From Paramecium pentaurelia (Eukaryota; Ciliophora; Oligohymenophorea; Peniculida; Parameciidae): DNA of 64,000 bases. The notes under the pieces were generated by a model. It searched no databases and was not told the origin of the DNA. It was given only the letters and a program-made list of their open reading frames with translations. This document shows positions 12,454-24,840 of the stretch, one piece after another. Positions within the stretch are counted from its first letter, which is position 1; each line of letters opens with the position of its first letter. The position numbers and the translations under genes were made by a program. The DNA lies in the NCBI GenBank assembly GCA_905183005.1, contig CAJJDO010000122.1, forward strand, positions 223,454 through 287,453. The letters run 5' to 3'.

Positions 12454-13521
12454 ATGGCAAAGGATAAATAGGGGGAAATTGATGTAGATAACATAATTGA
12501 GAGATTATTAAGTGTAAGAGGGAGTAAGCCAGGAAAAAATGTAAATTTAACAGAACCTGAAGTTAGAGGTCTTTGTATAAAAGCAAGAGACATTTTCATT
12601 AGCTAACCAATATTGTTGGAATTAGAGGCACCTCTAAAAATTTGTGGTGATGTGTTAATTTTAATGATTTTATAGGCGATGTACATGGTCAATATTTTGA
12701 TCTACTGAGATTATTTGAGTATGGTGGTTATCCTCCTGAGAGCAATTATCTTTTTTTAGGTGATTATGTAGATAGAGGTAAACAATCATTAGAAACAATT
12801 TGTTTATTATTGGCATACAAAATTAAATACCCAGAGAACTTTTTCCTTTTAAGAGGTAATCATGAATGTGCATCCATCAATAGAATATATGGTTTTTATG
12901 ATGAATGTAAGCAATTTTATTATATATTAAGGTAAACGTCGATATACAATTAAATTATGGAAAACATTCACAGATTGCTTTAATTGTCTACCTGTGGCAG
13001 CATTAATAGATGAAAAGATTCTATGTATGCATGGAGGCTTATCACCTGAATTATCTAATTTAGAATAAATAAGAAGAATTATGAGACCTACTGATGTACC
13101 AGATACAGGACTCTTATGTGATTTACTTTGGTCTGATCCAGATAAAGATGTCTAAGGATGGGCTGATAATGAAAGAGGAGTTTCTTATGTTTTTAGTTAA
13201 GAAATTGTACAAGTTTTCCTTAAAAAGCATGAATTAGATCTTATATGTAGAGCCCATTAAGTAATTACAACTCTTATTATAGGTAGTAGAAGATGGTTAT
13301 GAGTTCTTTAGTAAAAGATAATTAGTGACTCTATTTTCAGCTCCAAATTATTGTGGTGAGTTTGATAATGCAGGTATTTGTATGCAGTCTCATATGCAGG
13401 TTCTATGATGACTATTGATGAATCCCTTATGTGTTCGTTCCAAATACTAAAGCCTGCTGAATAAGGTGCTCAAGGTGCCTCATAATAAAATAAACCTCCT
13501 AGTGCCAAGTTTGTAAACTGA
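12454..13521 (+). CDS. protein phosphatase 1 catalytic subunit, 321 aa
   Basis: Four introns (12647-12675, 12907-12931, 13261-13282, 13374-13399). The spliced product carries every PPP-family metal and catalytic motif in order: GDVHGQ (65-70), GDYVDRG, RGNHE, FTDCFNCLP, MHGGLSPEL, RAHQVVEDGYEFF and SAPNYCGEFDNAGSMM. These residues bind two metal ions and phosphate. The sequence is PP1 rather than PP2A/PP2B: ECKRRY, FNCLPVAA, SFQILKP near the end. The length is standard for PP1. The intron placed between G and DVHG splits the first metal-binding motif. Confidence 0.96.
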
Positions 13522-13838
13522 TTTAAATCAGAGAATTTATATATATTTTAAAACAACTTAAATAGATTAATTAGTCATCATTATGTTTTCAGACTTGATC
13601 AATCATTTCAGATAAATTTATTAAAATAAATACTTAATTTGAGTTTTCAATTAATTCATATAGCTAATATAGAATAAGTTAGATGTTAGAATTAATATTT
13701 GTTATATAAACAATATTTAGTAATGGAATATCAAAGTTAAAGAATAATAGTTTAAAATGGACAATAAATAATTACATTAATAAATTGAGTTGATATAGTA
13801 GATAATATAATCATTTTATATTAAAAATAGTATTTAAT
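13522..13838. other. intergenic, 317 bp, no feature seen
   Basis: AT-rich sequence between the convergent stops of PP1 and the MORN protein. No long TGA-free frame with coding character, no tRNA-like fold and no repeat noticed. Confidence 0.6.
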
Positions 13839-14707
13839 TCATTATTAGTAATCTATATTATGTAACAATATCTCTTCACTTAAGAAAAAATCAATTTTAC
13901 ATTGTATTATTTCTCCTTTATTGAAAGTTCCTAATAATATATAATTAATATCTTACCTTAAATCATTTTCCAATTAAAATGCCAATCTTTAGAAGATTCA
14001 ATTTAGTATTGATTGAAATATATTCCCTTTCCATGAAATAAGTTATTTTTCCATCTTCCTTCATAAATTATTCTCAATTTTGATCCATCACAAAATAGCT
14101 TTCCATAACCATCTATTATTATTGTATTATCACAATTCAATAATTCTCCTTCATAAACAAATCCATTTTAGAATTGAATTGATCCATTTAATTTCTTTGA
14201 TAAATTGAATTTATTTCCACTCCAAACATTACTTGCTTTATCAACAATTTTTAACGCAGGAACTGTTAAAGTGGGAGTATTTGGATAATCACTTATTGTA
14301 TCTAAAGTCATTTCAGATTTATGATTATTTACAAGTCCATAACCATATTTTGATAAAGGATATGGTTTACCTTGAATTGATTCATGATTCTAGAATTAAG
14401 TTTTGAAAAATTATTCAACATTTTATTGACTAAGTTGAACACTTTATGTTTTTTAATGTTTAGGTTAGGCATGAGCGAATTCTAAAGCTAAACTTATGTT
14501 TTAAGTTTTTTATGGTGAACTTGATCTTAACAACTTGATACTACTTGAAATAATGGTCTTTGAATATTTCACAATTTTTATGTTTTCCTAAGGACCTAAG
14601 AATATATAATTGGGAAATTATATTGTTGTAGTTAACCTTTTCTCTGGTGATTTAAGGGGTCTATTCCTTGAGGTATTAGCTTAAATATTCAATCTTACTA
14701 TTTACAT
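13839..14707 (-). CDS. MORN-repeat protein, 280 aa
   Basis: One intron (13931-13956). The N-terminal 145 residues are low-complexity S/T/Q/P-rich (SPQKTQ, SSSIKLLRSSSP). The C-terminal half has MORN-like units: GFVYEGELLN, GYGKLFCDGS, IIYEGRWKNNLFHGKGIYF, then LQGTFNKGEI-type sequence. MORN repeats commonly act as membrane or cytoskeletal linkers in ciliates. No enzyme domain. Start chosen as the first ATG of the frame (MQIVRLNIQAN). Confidence 0.75.
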
Positions 14708-14987
14708 AAAACTTATTAATTTTTTAATGAATGATTCATTAAACTTAGCTATAAAAAATCAGAAAAGTCGCTTTAATTTTATAATTGTAAATCTTTGAAT
14801 ATAATTATACATAGATTACCTAATTTATATGAAGATTAATGTAATTGATATTAATTATATTTTAGGAGATACTAATTATGATATAATATATATTAATTAT
14901 AATACATATTATAGATTTTATATGTTTCATAATAGTCTACTTTTGATCTCTAAATTAATGCATATTTTAATTATCTTATTTAATTGA

Positions 14988-16071
14988 ATGGATCAATACT
15001 AAAATACTTTTTAGATGTTAGGACAAAACATGTTTTCCAAAGCTCCACCTAGTGGTTATAGTGCTGGATATCATCCTATAATTTAAGCCAATTCTAATAA
15101 ATAGAAGTTTGATTAACTGATATAGTTAATGTAATAATAGGAGTAGACAGTAATAAAAAATGCTTAAAAAGGTTAGTGATTATAATACGAGAATGAAGGA
15201 GAAAGAAGATCATCTATATTATTTAGAATAACAATCTATGCAATTATAAAGAGATTTGATTTAAAAAGATAAATAAAGAAATGAACATAATCAAATACAT
15301 TACAAAAATTATTCACCTACTTTTAATGTTTAAAACACTGTTCCAATGGAGCCATTGTAAACTGAATTATAATCAGTTTAGAACTTAAAATAAAACAAAT
15401 CTATATAAGCAGTAGATTATCCAGAAATATAGTCTTAATAAATGCAACGATAAGCATCAGCTTAAAGTAATTAGAATTAGACAAGACCTTAATCTAATAC
15501 AATTTAAGGAAATTAGAAATTGTTATATATGCAAAAACAAATTGAAGAATAAAATCAATATATTTAATAACTGTCTACTTTGGTTGGGAATAGGAAACCA
15601 ATATTTGATCCAGAGAAGGATGATAGTTTAGCATAATTATTGAATGAAAGAGATGATTTATAAAAATAACATATTTTGAATGAAATAAAGTAATTAAAAT
15701 AGAGAATAGATGAATATGATCACTCAAGATAATAAATATAATATGGATTTATACCTTAATAATAATAACTATTATAATAATAGGGTATGATGTAATATTA
15801 AAATCCTTATGGAATGTATCCATAAATGTATCCTCCAAATATTTAATTATAATAATAATAATAAAGTGATGAATCTGATGATAATGATTTAAATAATGAA
15901 ATTTTAATGAAATTGATTGATCAATAAAATAGATAAAATAAGAGAGGATCAAGAAATAAATAGAATAGTCGTGATAATAAGGATAGAAATTAAAAAAGAG
16001 ATAGAAGAAATACACAAAAGAAAAAATAATAAGATGATGATAATAATAATAATCATGGAAATGATGATTGA
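14988..16071 (+). CDS. Q/N-rich coiled-coil protein, 353 aa
   Basis: One 22-nt intron (15150-15171) joins ATG at 14988 to the main frame. The product is dominated by Q, N, K with a coiled coil at about 60-110 (TRMKEKEDHLYYLEQQSMQL), a second near 240-270, a polyQ/Y/P stretch (NPYGMYPQMYPPN) and an acidic, then basic tail (SDESDDNDL; RGSRNKQNSRDNKDRN). Most glutamines are TAA/TAG. No known domain. Structural or prion-like behaviour is speculation. Confidence 0.72.
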
Positions 16072-16132
16072 ATTTAAATAATTTTAGTTTTATTTTTATT
16101 ATTATTATTATGCAATTATTGATTATGCGTAA

Positions 16133-16658
16133 TCATATTGTTGTATCTTTAATTTTGGTACCTGGAAGATGATACAAATCTCTGACTGCTTTACTAGCAA
16201 ATCTAAGAATATTTATTAAAAGATAAACCCTTTACAATAGTTGGCTGGATTCAATTTATTGAATAAGCAACTTTGAAATTTTTATAGATTATCTTATGCT
16301 TCAGTTGGAGCATCTTAGACTGATTATCCATATTATCCCTAATGATTAATATATATATATATATACTTATGAAATGCAATAATAATAGCTATCTACAAGT
16401 GGTTTGCATGGCAAGAAACCATTGGGAGTACCTTTTTCATCTTCAAGATGCTTTTTGAAGATTTTTTCTCTGCATACATCTATACCTGTTAAAAAATATT
16501 GGCCTAAAGTAATATAATTAGAAGAGGACTATACAATTTCTTAATCTAACAGCTACAATTCGAACTTCTTCTTCTGAAGGTACTTTGAGAGTGTACTCGT
16601 CATCGAATTCGCTGTTTTCTAAAGGAGTAGCTTGTCCTGTGAAAAAGAATCTATTCAT
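16133..16658 (-). CDS. small cysteine-containing protein, 146 aa, unknown
   Basis: Three introns (16504-16534, 16339-16366, 16203-16228) give a continuous frame. Features: acidic N-terminus (MNRFFFTGQATPLENSEFDDEYTLKVP), ITVAVRLRNC-type strand, then seven cysteines in the motifs TGIDVCREK, FLPCKPL, YYYCIS, FQSCLFNK and NYCKGF. The spacing is not a clear CHCH or zinc-ribbon pattern. I do not recognise a family. The N-terminal 45 residues are well conserved-looking (low A/T bias at codon third positions: GAC, GAG, TAC), unlike neighbours. Starts 13 bp from the divergent DUF4795 gene. Confidence 0.7.
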
Positions 16659-16671
16659 TAATTTAATTAAA
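16659..16671. promoter_or_regulatory. 13-bp shared intergenic between divergent start codons
   Basis: The ATG of the minus-strand Cys protein and the ATG of the plus-strand DUF4795 protein are separated by 13 A/T bases (AATTTAATTAA core). This is the tightest divergent pair in the window. Confidence 0.75.
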
Positions 16672-19012
16672 ATGGATGAACAAATTATAAATGTGATATT
16701 TGACCCAAACTTCACTTCTTTTGATTAGGATTTAGCTAATATGAGTCTAGAAAAGATGATGCAAGTTTCATTTTCAGAAGAAATCTTGTAAAAGAATTTT
16801 TCTGTCATTATTTCTATTCTCAAACAGTTACATAAGGGCATGATACTTATAAATGGATAAGTGAAAGACAATAGTGATTGGGTGCAGGTAAAGATACTTA
16901 TAAATGATAGAAATTAAGGGAAGAATCATAATAGACTGATACAAAAGATAAAATAGATGTGATTGATTCTTAAGTAAAGGAAATTCATTAGAATTTTGCT
17001 ACAAAAGCAGAGTTGTAAGCATTAAAATAAAAATATGGTATTAAATATTAATTAATTATGTCTTAGATAATATTTTGAGAGATTAAGATATCTAAATTAA
17101 AGAAATTGCTAAAGCTTAAGAATAAGAGTAATAATAAATAAATAAAAATGCTGAAGATATAATTTAAAAATAAGAATAAATTGATAAAATTAATGAGGAA
17201 TTAGATAAACTTCGTAAACTTATAAATGATCAAAATAAAATAATATCTGATTTATAAACATAAAAACCAGATACTAATGTTTATCAAATCTAATAATCTA
17301 AACCATTATCAGATGATTCATTAAAGGATGTTTAGAATAGATTAGCATAACTTGGTAAATATATTATTTATATTATATTAGAATCTTAATATAAAGAATT
17401 ACTAAAATAAATCAATAATTAACCAAAAAATTTATTATAACCAATCTAAATGAAAGATTAAGATTATGTAGATTAACCAAATTCTGAAGTTGATTTAACT
17501 GATATAAATAAAAAATTAGATAATCATGAAGAAGAAATTTAAAAATTATTTGAATTACTTGATGAATTAAGAAAAAAAAATAGGGATGGAGTTTAAGGAG
17601 TAGGATCTAATGTTGATAGTGAAGATCTATTGATTATCAAAAATGACATTAAAAAACTCTTTACTTTATTAGAATAATTATAAACATAACTAAATTTAGC
17701 TTCATTTGGTAATTCAGGTGAAGAAGGAAATAATATGGGAGAAAATTAAATGGTAATTATTTTGGCAGAAATTAATAAAATAAGAGCTTTATTAGAAAAT
17801 TATGCTACTCAATAAGATCTAACTAATCTTGGTTAAAAAGTTGCATTATAATAAAAATAAACATATGATCATATTGATGAAGAAATTGAAAAAGTTAGAA
17901 GAGAATTTAAAATAAATCTTGGTAAAAAAGGAGATTTAACTGAATAAGAAAAACTCAAAAATGAAATTGCTTAAATTAAAGATCTTTTAAACAAAACTAA
18001 ACGTGGATCTTAACCACAATTAGATAATAGTCCAAGTAAAGGACCTTAATTAAGTCCAGATTTTTTAAATACTTTTAAAGAATTATAAGATTAAGTTGCT
18101 TAAAATGAATAGTAATTATTTTAATTATATTATTATTAGAGAATTAATTAATCATAAATCTCAATTTTCATAAAATGCTTAATAAGTTTAATAAAAGATT
18201 GCTGAATTAGAAAATAAGATGAAATAAACTAAAACTGATTCAATCATTTCTGGTTTATAGGAATTAAGAGAAATATAAGATTAAATGAAAAAAGATTAAG
18301 ATACAAATAAAGCTAAAATAGCTTAATTTGGAAAGAAAATTGATGGAGTGGTTACAAGAGAAGATCTCTTGGCATTATTTGAACCTAAATTAAAATAGGT
18401 TCGAGATGAATTATCTAAATAAATTGAAGAATTAAGAATTAAATTAGAAAAGAAGGCTGAACTTGAAGATTTAGAAAAACTTTAAAATGATCTTGTCTCT
18501 AGATTAGAAGAAGTTGTTTAAGCTCTCATTAAATAATTAGCTAATAAATCTGAAACTAAGAAAGCTTTGATATATCTAGAATAAAGAGTATTTTTATAAT
18601 TTATAAATTAAAATAGATTAATTAAATATTTATGATGTTAGAAGGAGAAGGAGGATCTAAAGATTAGGAAGGTTTATTTGCTAAGAAATAACTTTGGTCT
18701 TGTGCTTCATGTGATAAAGAATTAGATAAATTTAAAGGATAATTAGGAGATTATAGAGGATGGGCACATTTCCCACCTAAAGAGACATCTCCTGAAAGAA
18801 TGGGAAGAGTATATATATTTAAAATAATATTTTAGTTTGGTGTTGGATACAAATAAATGCAAGAAAAATCAAAAAATAATAGAGATAAAATAGATAAAGA
18901 AAGATATCCAAATGATAAAGATAGACCCAATAGTCAAGCCAATTAATAATTCTATCAAACAGGTTCATAAATGAGTTAAAGCTAAAACAATCTTCCAAAG
19001 ATTAATAAATGA
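16672..19012 (+). CDS. DUF4795/QRICH2-type coiled-coil protein, 725 aa
   Basis: Six introns (16888-16910, 17038-17066, 17355-17381, 18112-18139, 18588-18616, 18809-18835). Residues about 90-640 are long coiled coils (repeats of EIxKLRxLLx). The C-terminus holds the DUF4795 signature: KKALIYLEQRINQIF, LWSCASCDKELDKF, RGWAHFPPKETSPERMGRFG. In other eukaryotes this family (for example QRICH2) is linked to sperm flagella and axonemes, so a ciliary role is likely but inferred. The CxxC pair (SCASCDK) could bind metal. Length minus introns is exactly 726 codons. Confidence 0.8.
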
Positions 19013-19027
19013 CATTATATATATTTA

Positions 19028-21825
19028 ATGAATAATTAGTAATAAATTATAGCTGTCTTAACCTAAATCAAAGAATTCTAACAAAAAATTAAAGTTAAGA
19101 CATCTAAATATCTTAAACAACTTGATATATTCAAATTGTAATTAAATCCTAAAGAAATTCGATTATATTTAATAGGTAATGAATAATTACCATTTGGATT
19201 ATTATATTGTATAGGAAATAAATCTAAAGTTTTTGATGGTAGTTTAAGGAAATCTGCATATAGTGCTGAATTATTTTTGAATATTTTAGAAAAACATCCA
19301 TAAAGAATTGAATTCATTAAAGTATTTGCAGATCTTGAAGATGAGGAATACAAATTGCTTTAATTATCTACTCATGTATTAACTGATAAAAAATTATAAG
19401 ATAAAGGACTTATTGCTTTTAAGATTTTTAAGTACTTAAAAGATGAAAGACCTCATTTTAATCTTGACTGTATTCTTGAAATTAAAAAACTCAAGGAATA
19501 ATTCGAAAAATTGGTATAAGAGTGTGAGAGTCTAATAGATTTAAGAGTAAATCCAATAAACTACATGGAAAGAATCTGATTAAGCACCTCCAGAGAATCT
19601 GAACTTATAAAGAGAGTAAAATAAAAGATAAAAGAAATTAGAACATATTACTTTATAATGGGATGGAAATCCAGAATATTTAATTAAAACTTTTTATAAT
19701 CCTTTTATTCCTCAATAGAGAACTACTAAATCTAATAAAAATAGAGGTGCAGCATTAAAAAAAAAGTAAATAGCTGAAAGTTTAAATGCAGTTGTTGATG
19801 TAGAATCAGTTGAATAAATTAAAAATTTGGATAAAGTTATTGTTAAAATTCATCTTGATTCTCCATAATTTGATGCTTAAACATTCTTAAAAATAATATA
19901 ATCATAAATTACAAAATAATCTATGACTATGCTCTAATAATAAAATATTGAAATGAATAAGAATATTGTATACTATTTTATTGATGATTTCTTTTGTATT
20001 AATTAAGGCATTTTATAAATTCATAATGAATTCATTTCTAAAGAATTTAAGGATCAAATAAAGAGAAAAAAGTCATTAGCATAAAATGATAAGTCAAATT
20101 AACCTATATAAGTTGATCAAATCTTAGTTTTTGGATCTTTATCTAAAAGAACATTTTAATTATTGTCTAAATTAAATTAAATTTCATAATCAATGAATTA
20201 ATTAAGAATGAGTTAAATAAAATTTAAAATCAGTAATTGATTTCATTAGGAAATGTGAATAATATGTTTAATTGCCAAATTAATTGAAAGAAACTTATCT
20301 ATAAAGAAATAATGCTTAAGTGATGAAACTTATTTCTTTATAAAAGGAGAATATGAATTAATATAAAAATATATCATTGTTTAAATAGTTGAATGAATAG
20401 ATAAATTAATTAATGAAATAGATATACAATGATATGCTTTAATAGATAAAATAAGATAATTTGGAGTACAATTAAATTTTAGAAATAGCAGAATACATAA
20501 ATGAATTAAATTTAACTTAGAATAGTACTTAAGATATTGTTAATAATCTTTAGCAATCTATAATGATAAGTTTTATGACTTATTTTAATAAAACTTTGCT
20601 ATAGAGGGATAATGAAGCTTATTAAGTTGAAATGATTAGAGGTGATTTTATTATTGAATTTCTTTAATAATGTTCATTACCTTAAAAGGAATTGTAATTA
20701 TAGAATTGCAAAGCTTTAGAAAATTTTGTAAGTGGTAAATTTAGCAAATAAGTTAAATAGTTTTTAAATTTATGTAGAGATCTTAATTTCAATCCAAATA
20801 TATAAAAATTGAAAGAAGAAATTAAAATTCTTTAATTTTTGGAATCAGCTTAAAAATCATGGTTTAGTTATAAATCTGGATATAGAATCAATTAAAAATA
20901 TGTTTTAATTTATAGCTAATCTATTTGGAGATACTCCGAAGATAGATAATTCTATTAATGATATAGAAGTTTAGTCTTTATCTATGTTATATTCAAATTA
21001 CACATTAAAATAGATAAAAATTAATTTTTTTACTCCCTAAAGAGATTTTTTTGGAGTGAATTTTTCTGAATTCATGTTGTAATTATTTAATGAAATTCTT
21101 AAGTAAAAAATTTATATTATTGAAATAGAATATCTAAGAATAAAAATATAGATGGAATTCTGTTTTTATAATTAATACAAGATAGTCTTAATTATATTTA
21201 ATAGAGTTGCAAAGAAGCATAAGATTATTTGATATTTTTACATAATATAAAATTGATTGCTAGTTAAATCAAAGACTTAGCTTAAAGTGTATATTAAAAT
21301 TCAAAGAAATAAAAAAGTTTTTAAGAATTTGCTGAACCCATTTAATAATAAATTAATTGAATTTTGTTTTAATATTAATAACCATGTCTTTAGAATTATG
21401 TGAAATTACTTAATCTTGATTAACCATAAGGAATGGATATGATACCTAGACCATATGTTTTATAATGGTTAACAATACTAAATGAATAGGCTGTAATTTT
21501 GGCCTAAATAAATTTAGATTAATCAGTTACTGATTCAATTATGTCATTTATTGTTAGTTTATGTTTTAAGAATATTGAGGCAATATCCACACATCCAAAA
21601 CGTACAAAGTTTCCCGATTAATTAAATCATGAGATAAATTTAATTAAAATAATGACAATGACATTTTAGGGATCTGTATCGTAGGAAGGGTTTTAGAGAT
21701 TACAAAGAAAATTGGAAGAATTAAGTCAAAATACGTTGTCAGAAATCAGTGAATGGGCAAGAACTTAAAAATTTAAAATGTCATTTAATTTTAAAGCATT
21801 ATATGGTTATTATTAACAATAATGA
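19028..21825 (+). CDS. SEC5: exocyst subunit Sec5 (EXOC2)-like, with an in-frame TGA at 21358
   Basis: Introns 19514-19538, 20212-20233, 20867-20885 (19 nt) and 21185-21204. Homology is strongest in the Sec5 core: DSPQFDAQTFLKIIQSQI followed by the NIVYYFIDDFF segment, then RMIIDFIRKCEQYVQLPNQL, NNAQVMKLISLQ and LFKQLNEQINQLMKQIY, matching the LFNLP..Y..AK.L..FKK..EVE region of EXOC2. About 160 extra N-terminal residues are not recognised. With these introns the frame is open to 21825 except for TGA at 21358-21360; the sequence after it (MIPRPYVLQWLTILNEQ, KLEELSQNTLSEI) fits the Sec5 C-terminus. A 25-nt alternative intron (about 21262-21286) avoids that TGA but stops at 21403. Exocyst tethers secretory vesicles to the plasma membrane. 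N-terminal start at 19028 is 15 bp after the previous stop. Confidence 0.68.
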
Positions 21826-24247
21826 TGAATTTTAATGGTTTTCATACTGAAAGAATATTCACTGGCCGTGGAGAACTTACAAAACCTGATACTCATCACT
21901 ATGCAGATGATGAGTCACCCGAGAACTCATAGGTTGAAGGATTCGACATCATGTGGAAGAAACATTCTTTAAAGATTTTTTGTACAGCTACAAAATTTAT
22001 GGTAAAATTGAAGACAGCAGTAGATCATTATAGATTAAGAAAGATTACACATAGGATATACTAAATAATTGGAGACAAAGCATCAGATTATTTTTATTAT
22101 TAAGCTAAAGGATTAGTTAATTAAAAATGGACTTTCTAATCTTATATAAAGAGTTTATTAATCTATAATTTTTGGGTTGAGATGTAAATAGGAGTAATTA
22201 AACCAGATAGCAAAATTAAATTATTAGTCGATTGCATAATTCTAATATTAATTGTTATGAATATTTTTTATATTCCAATGTAACTCTCCTTTTCATTATA
22301 AAATAATGCTTAAACTGTTGATTTTTTATTTAGTACAATTCCAAGTTGGGTATTTTTGATGGAAATAATTATTAATTTTAATACAGCATATTATTATAAA
22401 GGTATGATCCATGAAGATAGAACAAAGATATTTCAACATTATATAAAAGGAGATTTTTTTAAGGATTTATTAGTAGTTATACCATTCCTTATATCTCAAT
22501 ATAATATCCCTTATCTTAATTTTGTATTGTTATTGAGAATTACTAGAGTCAATAAAATATTTGAATAAATAGAAGAAGTAACTATGATAAGAGAAAAGTT
22601 TGCAGCACCAATTGATGTATTAAAATTAATGATATTTTTGATATTTGTGGCACATGTTAGTGGTTGTGCTTGGCATTATATAGGTATCTAAGAATTCTTT
22701 GAAAGTAATACTGGTTGGCTTATTAAATATGGTTATTCTGAAAAAGATTGGGTATCTAGATATGTTGTATCTCTATATTTTGGTACAGTGACATCATTTA
22801 CTGTTGGTTTTGGTGATATTGTACCATAAACATTAGTAGAATAAGTTTTCTTAATAATTATGGTTTTGATAACATCACTTGTTTTTGGTTATACAATATC
22901 ATCTATATAAAATATATTTGGATAATTAAGAGAGAAAACTGATTAACATCGTAATAAGATGGCTAAGATAAATTCATATATGAAGAAAAATAGAATAAAT
23001 CCAGTTCTTCAAATGAAAATTAGAAAATATTTTGAATATTTTTTTACTCTTGATGAAAGTCCAGAATTACTTATGGACAATTTAAATGAAGATCTTAAAT
23101 TAGAATTACGTACTAGTATTTACAAACCAATTATAACTAAATGTAAACTCTTTAAGAAATTTGATGAAAATCTTTTAAATTAATTATGTAGTGTTGTTTA
23201 AATACAAAAATTTATTCCAGGTTAAATGATATTTTAAGAGAATGATTAAATTAATAAAGCATATTTTATTATCTAAGGGGAAGTAGATATATAAATTAAT
23301 AAAGTCTCTATCTAATAATAATCTGAAGGATCTTTAGGAATAAGAGAATTTTTACTCTAGAAACATATACATTATTCTTTAAAAGCTACTCAATTTACTG
23401 AAATAGCTTATATATTATATGATGTATTATTATATATATAATAAATCATTAGGATTTCAAAAATATAATTAGAGAAAAGTAATCTCATTAAGAATAATAT
23501 TGTTAAATGAAGGATTAATTACTTTATTAAATAGAACAATTAAAATGTGAAATTTGTTCTTAATTTCATCATTTTAAAAAATGCCCAGTTGTATTTTATA
23601 GTCCTTCTACTGATGTAATAGTTTGTGATTATAGTGATGCCATAATTTAACCTAGATATAGTCACAAAAGAAAATAAAAAATAAAATAATCAACTTTAGT
23701 TTCAACATAATATAATCTAGCTGCTGCTGTTAATTATATGTGTGATAATGAATTATTAAATGAAGGTATTAATGATACAATACTTAAAAAATTTGGTTAT
23801 GTTGATTACTAAGAAAAATAATAAACAATTGAGGATGTAAAATTAAAATCTTTGAAAGTAATCTAAAAATTATAAGAACATCATGCTCATACACCAAAAA
23901 TGAAACGAATGATCTATAAAAATCTTATGAAAAAAGATGAACATAAATTAATATTAAATAAAGAAGAATCTATATTAGAGAATATGCATTAAGAATTTAT
24001 TAATTTTAAAAGAGAAGATTTGAATAACTTTGATTTACATATGGAATTCTCTCATTATCATTAAGATAAGAATTTAAGTAAAGTCTTATTTAATTTCTCT
24101 AAATAATAGAGATTTAAACCAAAAGAATAATTTTTTAGTAAAACAAGATTAGGTAAAACAAAACAATTAAGTTCTCATAATTCAACTTAAAATAATTTAA
24201 TGACTAATAATCATTCAATTATGAAAACTATTTTTAATAAAAAATGA
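21822..24247 (+). CDS. voltage-gated-like K+ channel with cyclic-nucleotide-binding domain, 798 aa
   Basis: One intron (23424-23452). Six transmembrane segments lie between about residues 125 and 365. The pore has TSFTVGFGDIVPQ with the K+ selectivity filter at 327-332, followed by S6 and a C-linker (NKMAKINSYMKKNRINP). A cNMP-binding fold follows: FIPGQMIFQENDQINKAYFI, GEVDIQI, EGSLGIREF. S4 is poorly charged (LLLRITRVNKIF), so voltage sensing may be weak. The family is the EAG/HCN/CNG-like group, greatly expanded in ciliates and important in swimming behaviour. The C-terminal 260 residues are unannotated, K/N/H-rich. The first ATG (21822) overlaps the Sec5 stop; the adjacent second ATG is at 21825. 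Confidence 0.88.
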
Positions 24248-24580
24248 ATATTTCATATAATCTTACTAATATTTAATATTTATTCATTTTTTTATACTCT
24301 TATTTATAAATTCTATTTTATATCAATTAATCATAATGGTTTTCTTAATGATTTGCTTTTATAATCTTGTAAATTGAAATTTTCTTAAACGGGAATTAAA
24401 ATCTAAAAAATATTTTCTAAAAAGCATATTTAGTAGTATTAAATTTTTGGTCATTTAAAGATATTTAAATTGAAAAATTAAAATATATAAAATATTTAAG
24501 ATACAATAGAATTATATAAAATTTAAAATTAAATTTAAATAATCCTTAATCTATCACTTTTTTCAATCATAAGTATTATA
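24248..24580. other. intergenic, 333 bp, no feature seen
   Basis: Very AT-rich DNA after the channel gene. Short frames only; no RNA gene or repeat recognised. Confidence 0.55.
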
Positions 24581-24836
24581 ATGATGATTGTGCTGCTGTC
24601 ATTTTCCTAGTAGGATGGAGTAAAGATGAGTAAGTAGGAGTTAAGAGAATATAAACTTTAGAGAGGTTAGGTTGAATTCAAGAAAATATTCTATTTATGA
24701 TAATTATGAGACTCCTTAAATGAAGATACAGATATAAATTAAATAAATGAAATAGATAATTCTTTAACAGATCTAGGATATATTTGAAATGGTATCAAAA
24801 TAATATTTTGGATTAAATAGGCAATTCATTAATTGA
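24581..24836 (+). CDS. possible small gene, about 50-75 aa, exon structure uncertain
   Basis: ATG at 24581 opens MMIVLLSFSQQDGVKMSK and needs a micro-intron to continue. A 28-nt GT..AG intron beginning in the AGTAAGTAGGAG segment leads to NSRKYSIYDNYETPQ and a Q/I-rich helix ending at TGA 24834-24836. Another possible 46-nt intron gives an acidic tail (NEDTDINQINEIDNSLTD). The two alternatives are exclusive and neither is confirmed. It would end 4 bp from the stop of the convergent kinase gene. No family recognised. Confidence 0.3.
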
Positions 24837-24840
24837 TATA

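Noticed and set aside
13522..13838. Possible small plus-strand gene after PP1
   Set aside because: TGA-free stretches are short, biased to I/N/Y and lack a start in context.
15749..16015. 88-residue minus-strand frame in the Q/N-rich gene
   Set aside because: Mirror of the polyQ/Y plus-strand protein; composition is only Y, H, I, F.
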